Assembly: GCF_963677305.1 (NCBI RefSeq)
Contig: NZ_OY781925.1
Location: 1,761,001-1,825,000 of the forward strand
DNA: 64,000 nt
Reading direction: 5' to 3'
Origin: an uncultured Holophaga sp.
GTDB lineage: Bacteria; Acidobacteriota; Holophagae; Holophagales; Holophagaceae
Each line of letters starts with the position of its first letter. Within the stretch, counting starts at the first letter, position 1. The position numbers and the translations under genes were made by a program. Positions 18,239 through 27,148 of the stretch are shown piece by piece. Under the pieces are notes generated by a model. That model was not told where the DNA came from. It worked only from the letters and a program-made list of their open reading frames with translations, and searched no databases.

Positions 18239-19941
18239 AGCCCCAGGAGGGTCCTGGCCTCGGCTTCCATGCTGTCGAGCAGCGCCGAACCGGTGCAGCT
18301 CTGGAGATAGACCTTGAGCTTGGGCTCGGTGCCGCTGGGACGGAAGGCCGCGAAGGCCCCCGACGCCAGGCGGAACTTGAGGACGTTGCTCCGCTCCATC
18401 TCCAGGGCCACATCCGGGCGCTCCGGGCGGTCCTGGATGGGCACCACGCTGCCATCGGCCTTGTGCCACTCGCCGGTCTGGAAGTCTTCCCAGCTCACCA
18501 CCGGTTCACCTGCGAAACGGGTGAGCCCCGCCTCCCGGATGCGGGCCATGGCGGCGGCGAAGCGCTGGGCGCCGCCGGGCTTGGGATCCTCCAGGTTGAC
18601 CAGGCGGTTGCGGAAGCGGCCCACCTTGGCCTGGAGGGCCTCCACCGCCTGCACGAGGTTCATGCCCTGGGCCTTGTAGTGACCGATGAGCTCTGCCACC
18701 AGGAGAGCCGCGGAGACGCCGTCCTTGTCGCGCAGGTCTGCGGAGAGGCACATGCCGATGCTCTCCTCGGCTCCGAAGGCGTATTTCTCGCCGACCTCCT
18801 CCAGGCGGTTCATGCAGACGGCGATGTTCTTGAAACCTGTGAGGGTCCAAACCGTGGGGATGCCGTGGAGGGCGCCCACCTTCGAGAGGAAGTCGGAGGT
18901 CACCACCGTGGTCACCACGGCGCCCTTGACCCCCTTCTCCCTGGCTAGGTAGTCCAGGGTCAGGCCCGCCATGTCATTGCCGGTCATCTGGATCCACTGC
19001 CCCTCGTGCTTGAGGACCACGCCGAGGCGGTCTGCGTCGGGGTCGTTGGCCAGGATGGCGTCCACACCCAGCTTCTCAGCCTCCTCGATGGTCACCTTGA
19101 AGGCGCCCATCTCTTCGGGGTTGGGCCTGGGGGCGGTGGGGAAAGTGCCGTCCTGGACGGCCTGGGGTCCGCAGATGTGCAGGGGGAGCCCGGCCCGCTG
19201 GAAGATCTCAGGCACGAAAGCGATGCCGGTGCCATGGAAGGGGGTGAAGAGGATCCTGGCGGGGGTGAAGACCTTGGGGCGGGCCAGGGAGGCCACCGCC
19301 ATCTGGATGAAGGCCTCTTCCAGCTCCTTGGGGAAGGGCAGGATCCGCTCGTCGACCTCGGGGCTGGGGGGCTGGGGCACCAGGGGGAGGGCGCCCATGG
19401 CCGACTCGACTTCGGCGTCCCAGGGCGTGACCACCTGGCCGCCCCGGTCGTCATAGGCTTTGTAGCCGTTGTAGGCCTTGGGGTTGTGGGAGGCGGTGAC
19501 GATGACGCCGCAGGCGCTCTTCAGGCGGCGCATGGCGAAACAGAGGAAGGGGGTGGGCATGGGGCGGTTGCCCAGATAGACGGTGTAGCCCGCCGCCGCC
19601 AGCACCCGGGCGGCCTCCAGGCCGAAGACCTCTGAGTTGATCCGGGTGTCGTAACCCACCACCGCCACCTTGCCTCCGGGGGCGCGGCGCCGGGTGACCT
19701 CCGCCAGGGCCAGGGTGGCCCGGCGCACATTGGGCTGGTTCATGCGGCGCAGGCCCGCGCCCATGATCCCGCGCAGACCGCCGGTGCCGAAGGCCAGGGG
19801 TTCGGCGAAGCGGTCCGCCAGCTCGGCCAGGGCCGCCTCCTCACCGCGATCCGCGTCGCTCACCAGGGTCTCCAGCTCGCTCCTCAGCTCAGCCTCAAGC
19901 CAGGGGGAGGACAGGTATTCGCGGGCGGCGCTGATGGACAT
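18235..19941 (-). CDS. Phosphoglucomutase/phosphomannomutase (PgcA-like)
   Basis: This 568-residue alpha-D-phosphohexomutase interconverts hexose 1- and 6-phosphates in the cytoplasm. All four signature sites are visible: the phosphoserine loop TASHNPKAYNGYK, the metal-binding loop DPDADRLG, the sugar-binding GAEESIGM and the phosphate-binding RPSGTEPKLKVYLQ. The length is typical of the longer PgcA-type rather than AlgC-type enzymes. The stop overlaps the GTG start of the RluA-like gene, so the two are translationally coupled. A 90-base spacer separates it from the upstream IclR gene on the same strand. Confidence 0.93.
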   Translation of the reverse strand: MSISAAREYLSSPWLEAELRSELETLVSDADRGEEAALAELADRFAEPLAFGTGGLRGIMGAGLRRMNQPNVRRATLALAEVTRRRAPGGKVAVVGYDTRINSEVFGLEAARVLAAAGYTVYLGNRPMPTPFLCFAMRRLKSACGVIVTASHNPKAYNGYKAYDDRGGQVVTPWDAEVESAMGALPLVPQPPSPEVDERILPFPKELEEAFIQMAVASLARPKVFTPARILFTPFHGTGIAFVPEIFQRAGLPLHICGPQAVQDGTFPTAPRPNPEEMGAFKVTIEEAEKLGVDAILANDPDADRLGVVLKHEGQWIQMTGNDMAGLTLDYLAREKGVKGAVVTTVVTSDFLSKVGALHGIPTVWTLTGFKNIAVCMNRLEEVGEKYAFGAEESIGMCLSADLRDKDGVSAALLVAELIGHYKAQGMNLVQAVEALQAKVGRFRNRLVNLEDPKPGGAQRFAAAMARIREAGLTRFAGEPVVSWEDFQTGEWHKADGSVVPIQDRPERPDVALEMERSNVLKFRLASGAFAAFRPSGTEPKLKVYLQSCTGSALLDSMEAEARTLLGL

Positions 19942-20031
19942 GGGAACCTCTCGGGGATCGGTTTGGAGTGTTCAGGATAACGTCCCCTGCGGGCCCTGCA
20001 CACGCCTGCACGCGCCCTTCGGGGCGACGAC

Positions 20032-20853
20032 TCAGGCGCCCAGGGCTGCGAGTCCCTCCTGGAGGGAAGGTCCCAGGCCATGCGGAGTCTCCCAGCGTTT
20101 GACCAGATTGGCGCGGCACTCCCGGAGGGTGGAGACCACCAGATCCTCCACCTGGTGGAAGCGGCTGCTGGGGACGGTCACCGTCATGGCCGTCAGGGTC
20201 GGGCCGGGCATGGGCATCAGGGTGGCGATGGAGGAGATGCCCTCCAGATACTCGCCGTGGTCATAGGCGATGCCCGACTCCCGCACGAAATCCAACTCGG
20301 CATCCAGTCCCGGCCAGTCGCAGCGGGTCCGTCCGGTCCAGGGGTACAGCAGGCCGGGGCCCTCCTCTCGAAGGGCGCTCAGCTCGTCCTCGGGCAGGGC
20401 GGCCAGCAGGGCCTTGCCTGCCGAGGTCCCGTGGAAGGGGACCGGGCTGCCCACGAGGGGGACGGCCTGGAGGAGGGAGGCTCCTCGGGAGACCTCCATG
20501 ACCATGGGGCGGCCCTGGACGAGGGCGACCAGGCTGGCGGTCTCACCGGTGGCCGCCGTGAGCTGGTGCAGGAGTGGCCTGGCGGTCTGGAGCAGATCCT
20601 GGGGTCGTACCGCCATGGCCATCTTCAGGAGCGAGGGGCCGAGCTGGTAGCCGAAGAGGTCATCCCCCTGGAGCATGCCTGCGGATTTGAGCGCGTGGGC
20701 GATCTGGGTCGCCGTTTCGGGGGGGAGCCCCTGCAGGGCGGCCAGTTCCTGGGAGGAGAGCCCCTCAGGATGACGGTGGAGGAGCAGCAGGATCCCGATC
20801 GCCTGGGAAAGGGACTGGATGCCGTAGGGGGATCGGGCTCGCTTCTCTGCCAT
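20032..20853 (-). CDS. IclR-family transcriptional regulator
   Basis: The 273-residue protein has an N-terminal winged helix (residues 12-75, IQSLSQAIGILLLLHRHPEG, then LSSQELAALQGL) and a GAF-like effector domain (about 85-260) with the family signature VPFHGTSAGKALLAALPEDE. Typical members control catabolic operons. It lies between a chemoreceptor gene upstream and the phosphohexomutase gene downstream on the same strand. Its targets cannot be inferred from the window. Confidence 0.9.
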   Translation of the reverse strand: MAEKRARSPYGIQSLSQAIGILLLLHRHPEGLSSQELAALQGLPPETATQIAHALKSAGMLQGDDLFGYQLGPSLLKMAMAVRPQDLLQTARPLLHQLTAATGETASLVALVQGRPMVMEVSRGASLLQAVPLVGSPVPFHGTSAGKALLAALPEDELSALREEGPGLLYPWTGRTRCDWPGLDAELDFVRESGIAYDHGEYLEGISSIATLMPMPGPTLTAMTVTVPSSRFHQVEDLVVSTLRECRANLVKRWETPHGLGPSLQEGLAALGA

Positions 20854-20920
20854 GGGGGACCTCGCCGGTGGGTTCAGGGCCGGGATGGTCGTAATTTATC
20901 ACACAACATAACGACTGCCA

Positions 20921-20942
20921 AGCCACCTGTTGACAGGTGGCT
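20921..20942 (-). terminator. Hairpin after chemoreceptor gene
   Basis: AGCCACCTG (20921-20929) pairs perfectly with CAGGTGGCT (20934-20942) around TTGA, seven bases after the stop of the chemoreceptor. It lies in the promoter region of the IclR gene, so an operator role is also possible. No T-run follows. Confidence 0.5.
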
Positions 20943-20948
20943 GGCTGC

Positions 20949-22529
20949 TCAGACCTGGAATTGGATGACAGCCTGGCGCAGGCCCTCGGAGACCCGGGCC
21001 AGGTCCGTCGCCGTGCGGGAGATCTCGTGGACTGTGGTGGTGAGCTGGTGGGTGGCGGTGGCGTTCTGCCGGACTTCGGAGGCGGCGCTCTCGACCTGTC
21101 GGGCCACGGTCGTGGCGGTGCTGCTCTGCTCCTCGGTGGCGCTCCCGATCTCGCGGACCATTCCGGCCATGGTCTCGATGGAGCCCTGGAGGTGCTCCAA
21201 GTGCTCCAGGCTGGCAGAGACCGAGGACTGCCCCCGGGATACCGCGGCATGGGTCTCGCTGAGCAGGCCTTCGATCTCCTGGGCCGACTGGCGGCTGCGC
21301 TCGGCCAGCTTCCGGACCTCTTCGGCCACCACGGCGAAGCCCTTGCCCTGGGAGCCGGCTTTGGCGGCCTCGATGGCGGCGTTGAGGCTGAGGAGGTTGG
21401 TCTGCCGGGCGATCTCCTGGATCACCGAGATGGCCTGGGCGATGCGCTCGGTGACACCCTGGATGCGGGCCATGCCCTCGGCGGCGGCCTGGCCCCCCTG
21501 GGCACCGTCGCCCACGGCCTTCACGGCCTCACGGCTCTGGTCCACCGAGACCCGGACATTGCCTGCCATCTGCTGGACATTGGCCGAGAGCTGCAGCATG
21601 GCCGAGGCCACGCTCTCCGTAACCTGGTGGAGGCTGGTGCCCCCCTCGGCGATGACCTGGGTGGCCTGGGCCATCTCTTCGGCGGAGCTGCTGAGCTGGG
21701 CGGCGCCGCTGGCCACACTGCCAGCGGCCCCCGCCACCTCCGTGATGGTGCGCCGGAGCGTGGCCAGGGTGTGGTTGAGACAGGCCGCCAGCCGGCCGAC
21801 CTCATCCCTGCTCTCCACGGGGGCCTCCACCCTGAGGTTCCCCTGGTCCACGGACGCCAGGACCGAGACGAAGTTGCGGAGGGGTTGCACGATGCTGCGG
21901 GTGATGAGCAGGGCGGCGGTGATGCCGAGGGCTAGGGCGAGCAGGGCCAGGGCCAGGATCAGGTTGAGGGCGTGCTTCCGGGCGGTCAGGCTCTCCTGGA
22001 GGGCCCGGTCGCTCAGGTCGGACATCATGTGGGCGATGCTGCCCAGTTGTTCGTTGAGCTGGCGGTTGACCTCCTCCGCGGGGCCCAGGAGGATCTGGGT
22101 GGCCTCCGCCCGGCGTCCCGCCTTGATGTGGTCCATGGCCGCAGAGTTCTGAGCGCGGGCCGCCTGACAGGCTTGCTCGACCTCCTGGAGCTTCGCCCGG
22201 CTCTCGGCGGTGGGCAGGAGCTTCTCCAGGGTGGTGGCCGCCCTGTCGTACCGCTCGCGGCGCTGGGCGATGGTGGCCATCTCCCGGGTGATGGCTTCGG
22301 GGGAACTGGTCAGGAGGAGGCTCCTCAGGGAGCCCTGAACCTGTATGACGGCCGAGTCCATGACGGCGACCTGGCGCTCGGCCTGGTTGTACACTTGGAC
22401 GATCCGCTGCATGTGCCCACCCAGCATGGCGATCCGGTTCAGGGAGAACTCGGCCACGCAGGCCAGCAGGACCAGGATCAGGGCGAAGGCGCCTCCCAGG
22501 CGTTTTCCGATGCTGAGGGACTTCAACAT
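20949..22529 (-). CDS. Methyl-accepting chemotaxis protein (four-helix-bundle sensor)
   Basis: The 526-residue inner-membrane receptor has a first transmembrane segment at about 12-32 ([17 protein letters not shown]), a periplasmic 4HB_MCP domain to about 185 ([30 protein letters not shown]), a second transmembrane segment at about 188-210 ([20 protein letters not shown]), HAMP, and a long cytoplasmic signalling domain. The hairpin tip ([20 protein letters not shown]) is canonical. The start at 22529 is preferred over the ATG at 22589 because [15 protein letters not shown] is the family N-terminus. The gene is monocistronic and unlinked to the che operon 8 kb away. Confidence 0.92.
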   Translation of the reverse strand: MLKSLSIGKRLGGAFALILVLLACVAEFSLNRIAMLGGHMQRIVQVYNQAERQVAVMDSAVIQVQGSLRSLLLTSSPEAITREMATIAQRRERYDRAATTLEKLLPTAESRAKLQEVEQACQAARAQNSAAMDHIKAGRRAEATQILLGPAEEVNRQLNEQLGSIAHMMSDLSDRALQESLTARKHALNLILALALLALALGITAALLITRSIVQPLRNFVSVLASVDQGNLRVEAPVESRDEVGRLAACLNHTLATLRRTITEVAGAAGSVASGAAQLSSSAEEMAQATQVIAEGGTSLHQVTESVASAMLQLSANVQQMAGNVRVSVDQSREAVKAVGDGAQGGQAAAEGMARIQGVTERIAQAISVIQEIARQTNLLSLNAAIEAAKAGSQGKGFAVVAEEVRKLAERSRQSAQEIEGLLSETHAAVSRGQSSVSASLEHLEHLQGSIETMAGMVREIGSATEEQSSTATTVARQVESAASEVRQNATATHQLTTTVHEISRTATDLARVSEGLRQAVIQFQV

Positions 22530-22771
22530 GCGAGTGTTTCTCCGGAGGGGCACATGGTGTTTTCTCGGGCTGAGATATCTTGCATGCATGCTAGCAAAGG
22601 CAACTCGAATTTTCAGATTATTCCGGGATGAATATAACTAAAAATAGCAACACTTTTGTTGATATATAAAAATTATAGTATGTGCCTCCCTGAGGCAGGG
22701 CTCCGGCTCCTCTCTTCTCAGAGGCTGCCCTTCTCCCCGTCTGTGAGAAACTGGCCATTTCGGGGTGTCCA
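22530..22771. promoter_or_regulatory. Divergent promoter region with AT-rich island
   Basis: This 242-base spacer lies between the chemoreceptor and uppP genes. About 22605-22682 is very AT-rich (ATGAATATAACTAAAAATAG, TTTTGTTGATATATAAAAAT), a probable promoter area for the rightward uppP operon. It resembles islands in other gaps. Confidence 0.45.
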
Positions 22772-23611
22772 TTGACGCTGGTGCAAGCGATCCTGATCGG
22801 TCTCGTGCAGGGGATCACGGAGTTCCTTCCGGTATCCTCCACGGCCCACCTGACCCTGGTGGAGAAGCTCCTTCTGGGCAACCCCATGCCGCTGCCCTTC
22901 GATGTCCTGCTCCATGTCGGCACCCTGGCGGCCCTGGTGGTCTACTTCCGGACTGATCTCATGCGGATGGTCCGTGGGGTGCGGGGCGCGGATGCGGAGG
23001 GGCTCCGCACCCTGCTGCTGATCATCATCGCCCTCATCCCCACGGGCATCTTCGGGCTGGCCACCCGGCATATGAAGGAGACCGCCAAGGAGCACCTGTG
23101 GCTCTATGGCTGCTTCCTGCTCCTCACGGCGGGAATGCTCTTCATCGCCAATCGCATCGCCGCCCGCAGACGTGGGAGGCTTCTGGGTGCCGCGAACGGC
23201 TGGGATGCCCTCGCCGTGGGGGCCATCCAGGGGCTGGGCGGAGGCTTCGGTCTCTCCCGCAGTGGGTCGACCATCTGCATGGGCGTCTATCGAGGCGTCG
23301 AGCTGTCCAGCGCAGCCCGCTTCAGCTTCCTGCTCGGGATCCCCACCATTGCCCTGGCGGCTCTGGTGGAGGGGCGCAAGCTCGTCTCCCCCCTCCTCCA
23401 TCACCAGCCTCTGCCTCCTGACCTGACCTTCCCCGGCGGCGGGCTTTCGCCTGCGGTGGCCTGCACGGTGGGGGTGGTGGTGGCCGCCATCTCCGGCTAC
23501 GCCGCCATCGGGCTGCTGGACCGCTTCACCCGCAGGCCGCGCCTCAACGGCTTCGCCATCTATTGCGTCCTGGCCGGGCTTGCGGTCATCGCCATCGGTA
23601 TCCGGGGATGA
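22772..23611 (+). CDS. uppP: Undecaprenyl-diphosphate phosphatase (UppP/BacA)
   Basis: The 279-residue polytopic membrane enzyme recycles undecaprenyl pyrophosphate to the monophosphate carrier for cell-wall synthesis. Family motif 1 is QGITEFLPVSSTAH and motif 2 is LSRSGSTI. In motif 2 the usual Pro-Gly before the SRSG is replaced by FGL, a mild departure. The TTG start at 22772 gives MTLVQAILIGLVQGITEFLP, matching the family. Its TGA overlaps the ATG of the following ABC ATPase (ATGA), an unusual partner for uppP. Confidence 0.92.
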   Translation: MTLVQAILIGLVQGITEFLPVSSTAHLTLVEKLLLGNPMPLPFDVLLHVGTLAALVVYFRTDLMRMVRGVRGADAEGLRTLLLIIIALIPTGIFGLATRHMKETAKEHLWLYGCFLLLTAGMLFIANRIAARRRGRLLGAANGWDALAVGAIQGLGGGFGLSRSGSTICMGVYRGVELSSAARFSFLLGIPTIALAALVEGRKLVSPLLHHQPLPPDLTFPGGGLSPAVACTVGVVVAAISGYAAIGLLDRFTRRPRLNGFAIYCVLAGLAVIAIGIRG

Positions 23612-24369
23612 TCGAGCTGGTCGGGCTCCGCAAGGGCTTCCGTGTCCGGGACCGCAGGACCCGGAAGATGCGCCGCATCGAGGCGGTCCGGGATCTCACC
23701 CTGACCGTCCACCCCGGGGAGATCTATGGCCTGCTGGGCCCCAATGGGGCAGGCAAGTCCACCACCATGCGGATCATTGCAGGGCTCATGCACCCTGATG
23801 CCGGTCTGGTCAGGGTCGCGGGGTTCGATGCCTCCCGGGATCCGGAGGAGGCCCGGGGGAGTGTGGGCTATCTCTCGACGGACCTCCATGTCTATGGTCG
23901 CTTCACGCCCCGGGAGTTCCTGAGGCTCTTCGGGGAGTTCCAGGGGCTTGCCGCCCGGGAGGCCGAGCTCCGGGGAGTGGGCCTGCTGGAGCGGCTGGGG
24001 CTTTCCGACTTCCTTGATGTCCGCATGGAGGGCTTCTCCACGGGCCAGAAGCAGAAGGTCAGCGTGGCCCGCGCCCTGTTGCACGATCCTCCCGTCATCG
24101 TATTCGACGAGCCCACCACCGGACTGGATGTCCTCACGGCCAAGTCGGTGCTGGACCTGCTGCGGGAGCTTCGGCGCGCGGGGAAGGCCCTGATTGTCTC
24201 CACCCATGTCATGCCCATGGTGGAGGAGATCTGTGACCGGGTGGGCCTGATCTTCGATGGCACTGTCCATGGAGATGCGGCACCGGCGGAGCTGCTGCGG
24301 CAGCGGGGGGCCCGGAATCTGGATGAGGTCTTTCTCCAGTTGGCAGGTGAGGTGGGGGGACCGGTATGA
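23608..24369 (+). CDS. ABC transporter ATPase, NatA-like
   Basis: The 253-residue cytoplasmic ATPase has Walker A GPNGAGKSTTM (about 43-53), the NatA-type signature FSTGQKQKVSVARALL, Walker B PVIVFDEPTTGLD and the switch His in LIVSTHVMP. The start at 23608 overlaps the uppP stop. It pairs with the ABC-2 permease that starts inside its own stop codon. NatAB systems export Na+ or other small molecules; the same architecture also serves antibiotic export, so the substrate is not fixed. Confidence 0.9.
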   Translation: MIELVGLRKGFRVRDRRTRKMRRIEAVRDLTLTVHPGEIYGLLGPNGAGKSTTMRIIAGLMHPDAGLVRVAGFDASRDPEEARGSVGYLSTDLHVYGRFTPREFLRLFGEFQGLAAREAELRGVGLLERLGLSDFLDVRMEGFSTGQKQKVSVARALLHDPPVIVFDEPTTGLDVLTAKSVLDLLRELRRAGKALIVSTHVMPMVEEICDRVGLIFDGTVHGDAAPAELLRQRGARNLDEVFLQLAGEVGGPV

Positions 24370-25562
24370 GAGGGATGCTTCTGGTCTGCCGGAAGGAGTT
24401 CCTTGAGCTCTTCAAGGACCGCCGTACCGTCTTCTTCACCTTTTTCCTCCCGCTGCTCCTTTACCCCGTCCTCTTCAGCATGATCGCGGGTCTCAGCCGC
24501 TCGGATGAAGCCCAGCGACGCAGCCGCCCCAGCCGAGTGGTCCTCGTGGATCCCGGGGGGCTGCTCCGTCCCCTCCTTGAGGCGCAGCCCGCCTCCTTCG
24601 AGCTTGTCCCGCCCCCCGCCGGGGATCTCCGGCAGGCCATCCGGGACCAGCGCCTCGAGATGGAGGTCAGGGTGGATCCCGAGGCTGTCCGTCTGTTGGG
24701 CGAGGAGCGGACCTTCAGCCTGGCGGTCTCCTGCGACCCGGGGGATGATGCCTCGGCCCTGGCCCTGCAGCGGCTGCGCCAGCTCATGAGGGAGCAGGAC
24801 CGGCAGTGGGTGGCTGAGCGGCTGCGGAGGGCAGGGGCTCCGTCCGAGCTGGACAGGCCCAGCCGGATCCAGGTTGTGGAGATGGGGGACCCCGGCCTCA
24901 AGGCGGGTCGGCTTCTGGGCTCCATGCTTCCCTATCTCCTGATGCTCATGATGTTCGCCGGCTCCATGCAGCATGGGATCTATGCCACGGCCGGGGAGAA
25001 GGAGCGGGGCACCCTCCTCTGTCTCCTCTCGACCCGCATCCCCCGGGCCCAGATCATCCTGGGCAAGCTGCTCTACGTCTTCTCCATCGGTGTGATCAGC
25101 GCCGTCATCAATCTCTTCAGCATGGGGGGCTCGGTGGCCCTGGCCCTGCGGGGGGCTGCCGGCACTGGGGGAAATGGCAGCCTCACGATGCTGGCCAATC
25201 CCTCCCTCCTGGCCCTGACCTTCCTGCTCATGGTCCCCCTGGGCCTGGTCTTCGCCAACTTCATCGTCCTGATGGGCGTCCAGGCCCGCAACAGCGTGGA
25301 GGCCGGCACCTCCATCATGCCGGGCATGGTGGTGGTCATGGTCATGGCGGTCTTCTCCATGGCGCCGGGGATCGAGAAGCTGGCCTTTCTGCCCTATCTC
25401 CCCATTCTCAATGTCAGCCTGGCCATCCGGAAGCTCTTCGGTCAGCAGGGGAACACCTTCGAGTACCTGCTCGCGCTCCTGATGACCCTGGCCCTCGCGG
25501 CCCTCTTCACCTGGTTGTCGACCCGTCGGCTGGACCGCGACGATACGGTTTTTAGGCTATAG
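24366..25562 (+). CDS. ABC-2 type permease, NatB-like
   Basis: The 398-residue membrane protein has a first transmembrane segment at about 20-40 (VFFTFFLPLLLYPVLFSMIA), a large extracytoplasmic domain to about 185, then a C-terminal bundle of about five or six segments (LGSMLPYLLMLMMFAGSMQH, ALTFLLMVPLGLVFANFIVL). The motif GEKERGTLLCLLSTRIPRAQ after the second segment is the typical coupling element of ABC-2/NatB permeases. ATGA overlap with the ATPase gene shows they are one transporter. Confidence 0.88.
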   Translation: MRGMLLVCRKEFLELFKDRRTVFFTFFLPLLLYPVLFSMIAGLSRSDEAQRRSRPSRVVLVDPGGLLRPLLEAQPASFELVPPPAGDLRQAIRDQRLEMEVRVDPEAVRLLGEERTFSLAVSCDPGDDASALALQRLRQLMREQDRQWVAERLRRAGAPSELDRPSRIQVVEMGDPGLKAGRLLGSMLPYLLMLMMFAGSMQHGIYATAGEKERGTLLCLLSTRIPRAQIILGKLLYVFSIGVISAVINLFSMGGSVALALRGAAGTGGNGSLTMLANPSLLALTFLLMVPLGLVFANFIVLMGVQARNSVEAGTSIMPGMVVVMVMAVFSMAPGIEKLAFLPYLPILNVSLAIRKLFGQQGNTFEYLLALLMTLALAALFTWLSTRRLDRDDTVFRL

Positions 25563-25591
25563 TGGGATTTCCAGACTTTCCGAGGGCAAGC

Positions 25592-26110
25592 ATGGCTACT
25601 GTATCGAAGATCGCCGGAAACACGACTTCAGCGCCCGGGACGGGGCTGGAAGCGAGGTTGTCGGAGGCTCTCGAAATCCTGCACTCAGGCCAGGAGGCCC
25701 GGGCCCAGGAGCTTCTTCAGGCCCTGGGGGAGGAGGCCTCCCAGGCCGGTGGACTCCTGATCGCCCGCCGCGTGCGGACCACTCTGGCGGCGCTTGGGCG
25801 GAGGGCAAGTACTACGAGCCGGGTTGTCCCGGCTTCCAGGGAGATGGAGATCCAGGTCCTGCTGAACCAGGGTTCCGCCAAGGAGGCACTGCCCCACCTG
25901 GATGCAGTGCTGGCCGCGGAGTCCGGTCGGGCTGGGCTCCACTATCTCAAGGCCCTCGCGCTGGCCCAGCTCGGGGATGCCGAAGGTGCCGCCTCGGCCC
26001 TGAAGCAGGCCGTCAGCCTGGATGGATCCTTCCTCCACCAGTACCACATGGAGAAGGACTTCGACGGCGTCCGCAGCGCAGGCTGTTTCGCTGAACTCGA
26101 GCTGCTCTAG
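25592..26110 (+). CDS. Small TPR-like protein of unknown function
   Basis: The 172-residue, alanine/leucine-rich helical protein has at least one clear tetratricopeptide-like pair near the C-terminus (LHYLKALALAQLGDAEGAAS followed by ALKQAVSLDGSF), and earlier repeats are weaker. There is no signal peptide or membrane segment. The start at 25592 has GAGGG six bases upstream; a GTG at 25562 is possible but would overlap the permease stop. It sits between a transporter operon and the yvcK-like gene. I cannot assign a function. Confidence 0.7.
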   Translation: MATVSKIAGNTTSAPGTGLEARLSEALEILHSGQEARAQELLQALGEEASQAGGLLIARRVRTTLAALGRRASTTSRVVPASREMEIQVLLNQGSAKEALPHLDAVLAAESGRAGLHYLKALALAQLGDAEGAASALKQAVSLDGSFLHQYHMEKDFDGVRSAGCFAELELL

Positions 26111-26121
26111 GACCTTTCTCC

Positions 26122-27093
26122 ATGAACCCTGACCTGCCGCTCAAGGTGGTGGCCATCGGGGGGGGGACCGGGCAGGCGGCCCTGCTGAGGGCCCTCAAGC
26201 TCGAGGCCGGGCGCCCGCGGAGTCCCTGGACCATCACAGGCATCGTCACCGTTTCCGATAACGGGGGCTCCTCCGGTCGCCTGCGGACAGAGCTGGGGAG
26301 CATCCCGCCCGGCGACCTCCGGAACTGCCTGACGGCTCTCATCCGGGAGGACTCCTCCCTCTCGGAACTCATGAGCTTCCGCTTTCCGGGAGATGGGGCC
26401 CTGGGGGGCCATGCCCTGGGCAACCTGATCCTGCTGGCCATGGCCGAGATCACCGGCAGCTGGGTGAAGGCCCTCAAGGAGCTCTCCGCCAGCCTGGTGA
26501 CTCTGGGACGCCTCTACCCTTCGACCCTGACCCCGGTGCACCTGATGGCGGAGGACATGGCCGGGAACCGCTACGAAGGTGAGACCTCGGTCAATGACTC
26601 TCATCCACCCCTGGCTAGGCTCTGGCTGGAGCCGATGGATACTGATCCCCTTCCGGAGGCCATGCTTGCCATCCTCCAGGCGGATGTGATCCTCCTGGCT
26701 CCCGGGAGTCTCTACACCTCGACCATTCCCAACCTGCTGATCGATGAACTCCGGGATGCCATATCCCGCTCCGGGGCCCCTGTGGTCTACATCGCCAATC
26801 TCATGACGGAGCCCGGCGAGACTGCGGGGCTCTCCTTGGAGGACCACCTGGCCGCCATCCAGGCCTTCGGTCATGTCGGGCTTGACGCGGTGATCGCCAA
26901 CCGTGCCCCGCTTCCGGCAGCAACCCTGGAACGCTACCGGCATGAGGGGGGGCGCCCCCTGGCGCCTGCGGGAGCGGTTGTCTGCGGTGTTCCCGTCCAT
27001 GCGTGTTCCCTGGTGGATCCCGATTCCGTGTGGGTACGCCATCATCCGGAGCGTCTCGCCGGGGCCATCCGCTCCTGTATCGAAACCTTGTAG
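26122..27093 (+). CDS. YvcK/CofD-like protein (gluconeogenesis factor family)
   Basis: The 323-residue cytoplasmic protein has the nucleotide/UDP-sugar-binding GGGTGQAALLRALK, VTVSDNGGSSGRLRTELGSI, PPGDLRNCL, GHALGNLILLAM, LAPGSLYTSTIPNLL and NLMTEPGETAGLS motifs. These distinguish YvcK from true CofD. YvcK homologues bind UDP-GlcNAc and tune carbon flow to cell-wall precursors. Eleven bases after the TPR-like gene, it is probably in the same transcript. No whiA or rapZ homologue, frequent partners in Firmicutes, is adjacent. Confidence 0.9.
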   Translation: MNPDLPLKVVAIGGGTGQAALLRALKLEAGRPRSPWTITGIVTVSDNGGSSGRLRTELGSIPPGDLRNCLTALIREDSSLSELMSFRFPGDGALGGHALGNLILLAMAEITGSWVKALKELSASLVTLGRLYPSTLTPVHLMAEDMAGNRYEGETSVNDSHPPLARLWLEPMDTDPLPEAMLAILQADVILLAPGSLYTSTIPNLLIDELRDAISRSGAPVVYIANLMTEPGETAGLSLEDHLAAIQAFGHVGLDAVIANRAPLPAATLERYRHEGGRPLAPAGAVVCGVPVHACSLVDPDSVWVRHHPERLAGAIRSCIETL

Positions 27094-27148
27094 CCTTTCC
27101 TGATGCTGCCGATGAAAATGGCAGACGCAGGCATCTCGGAGCAGCTGA

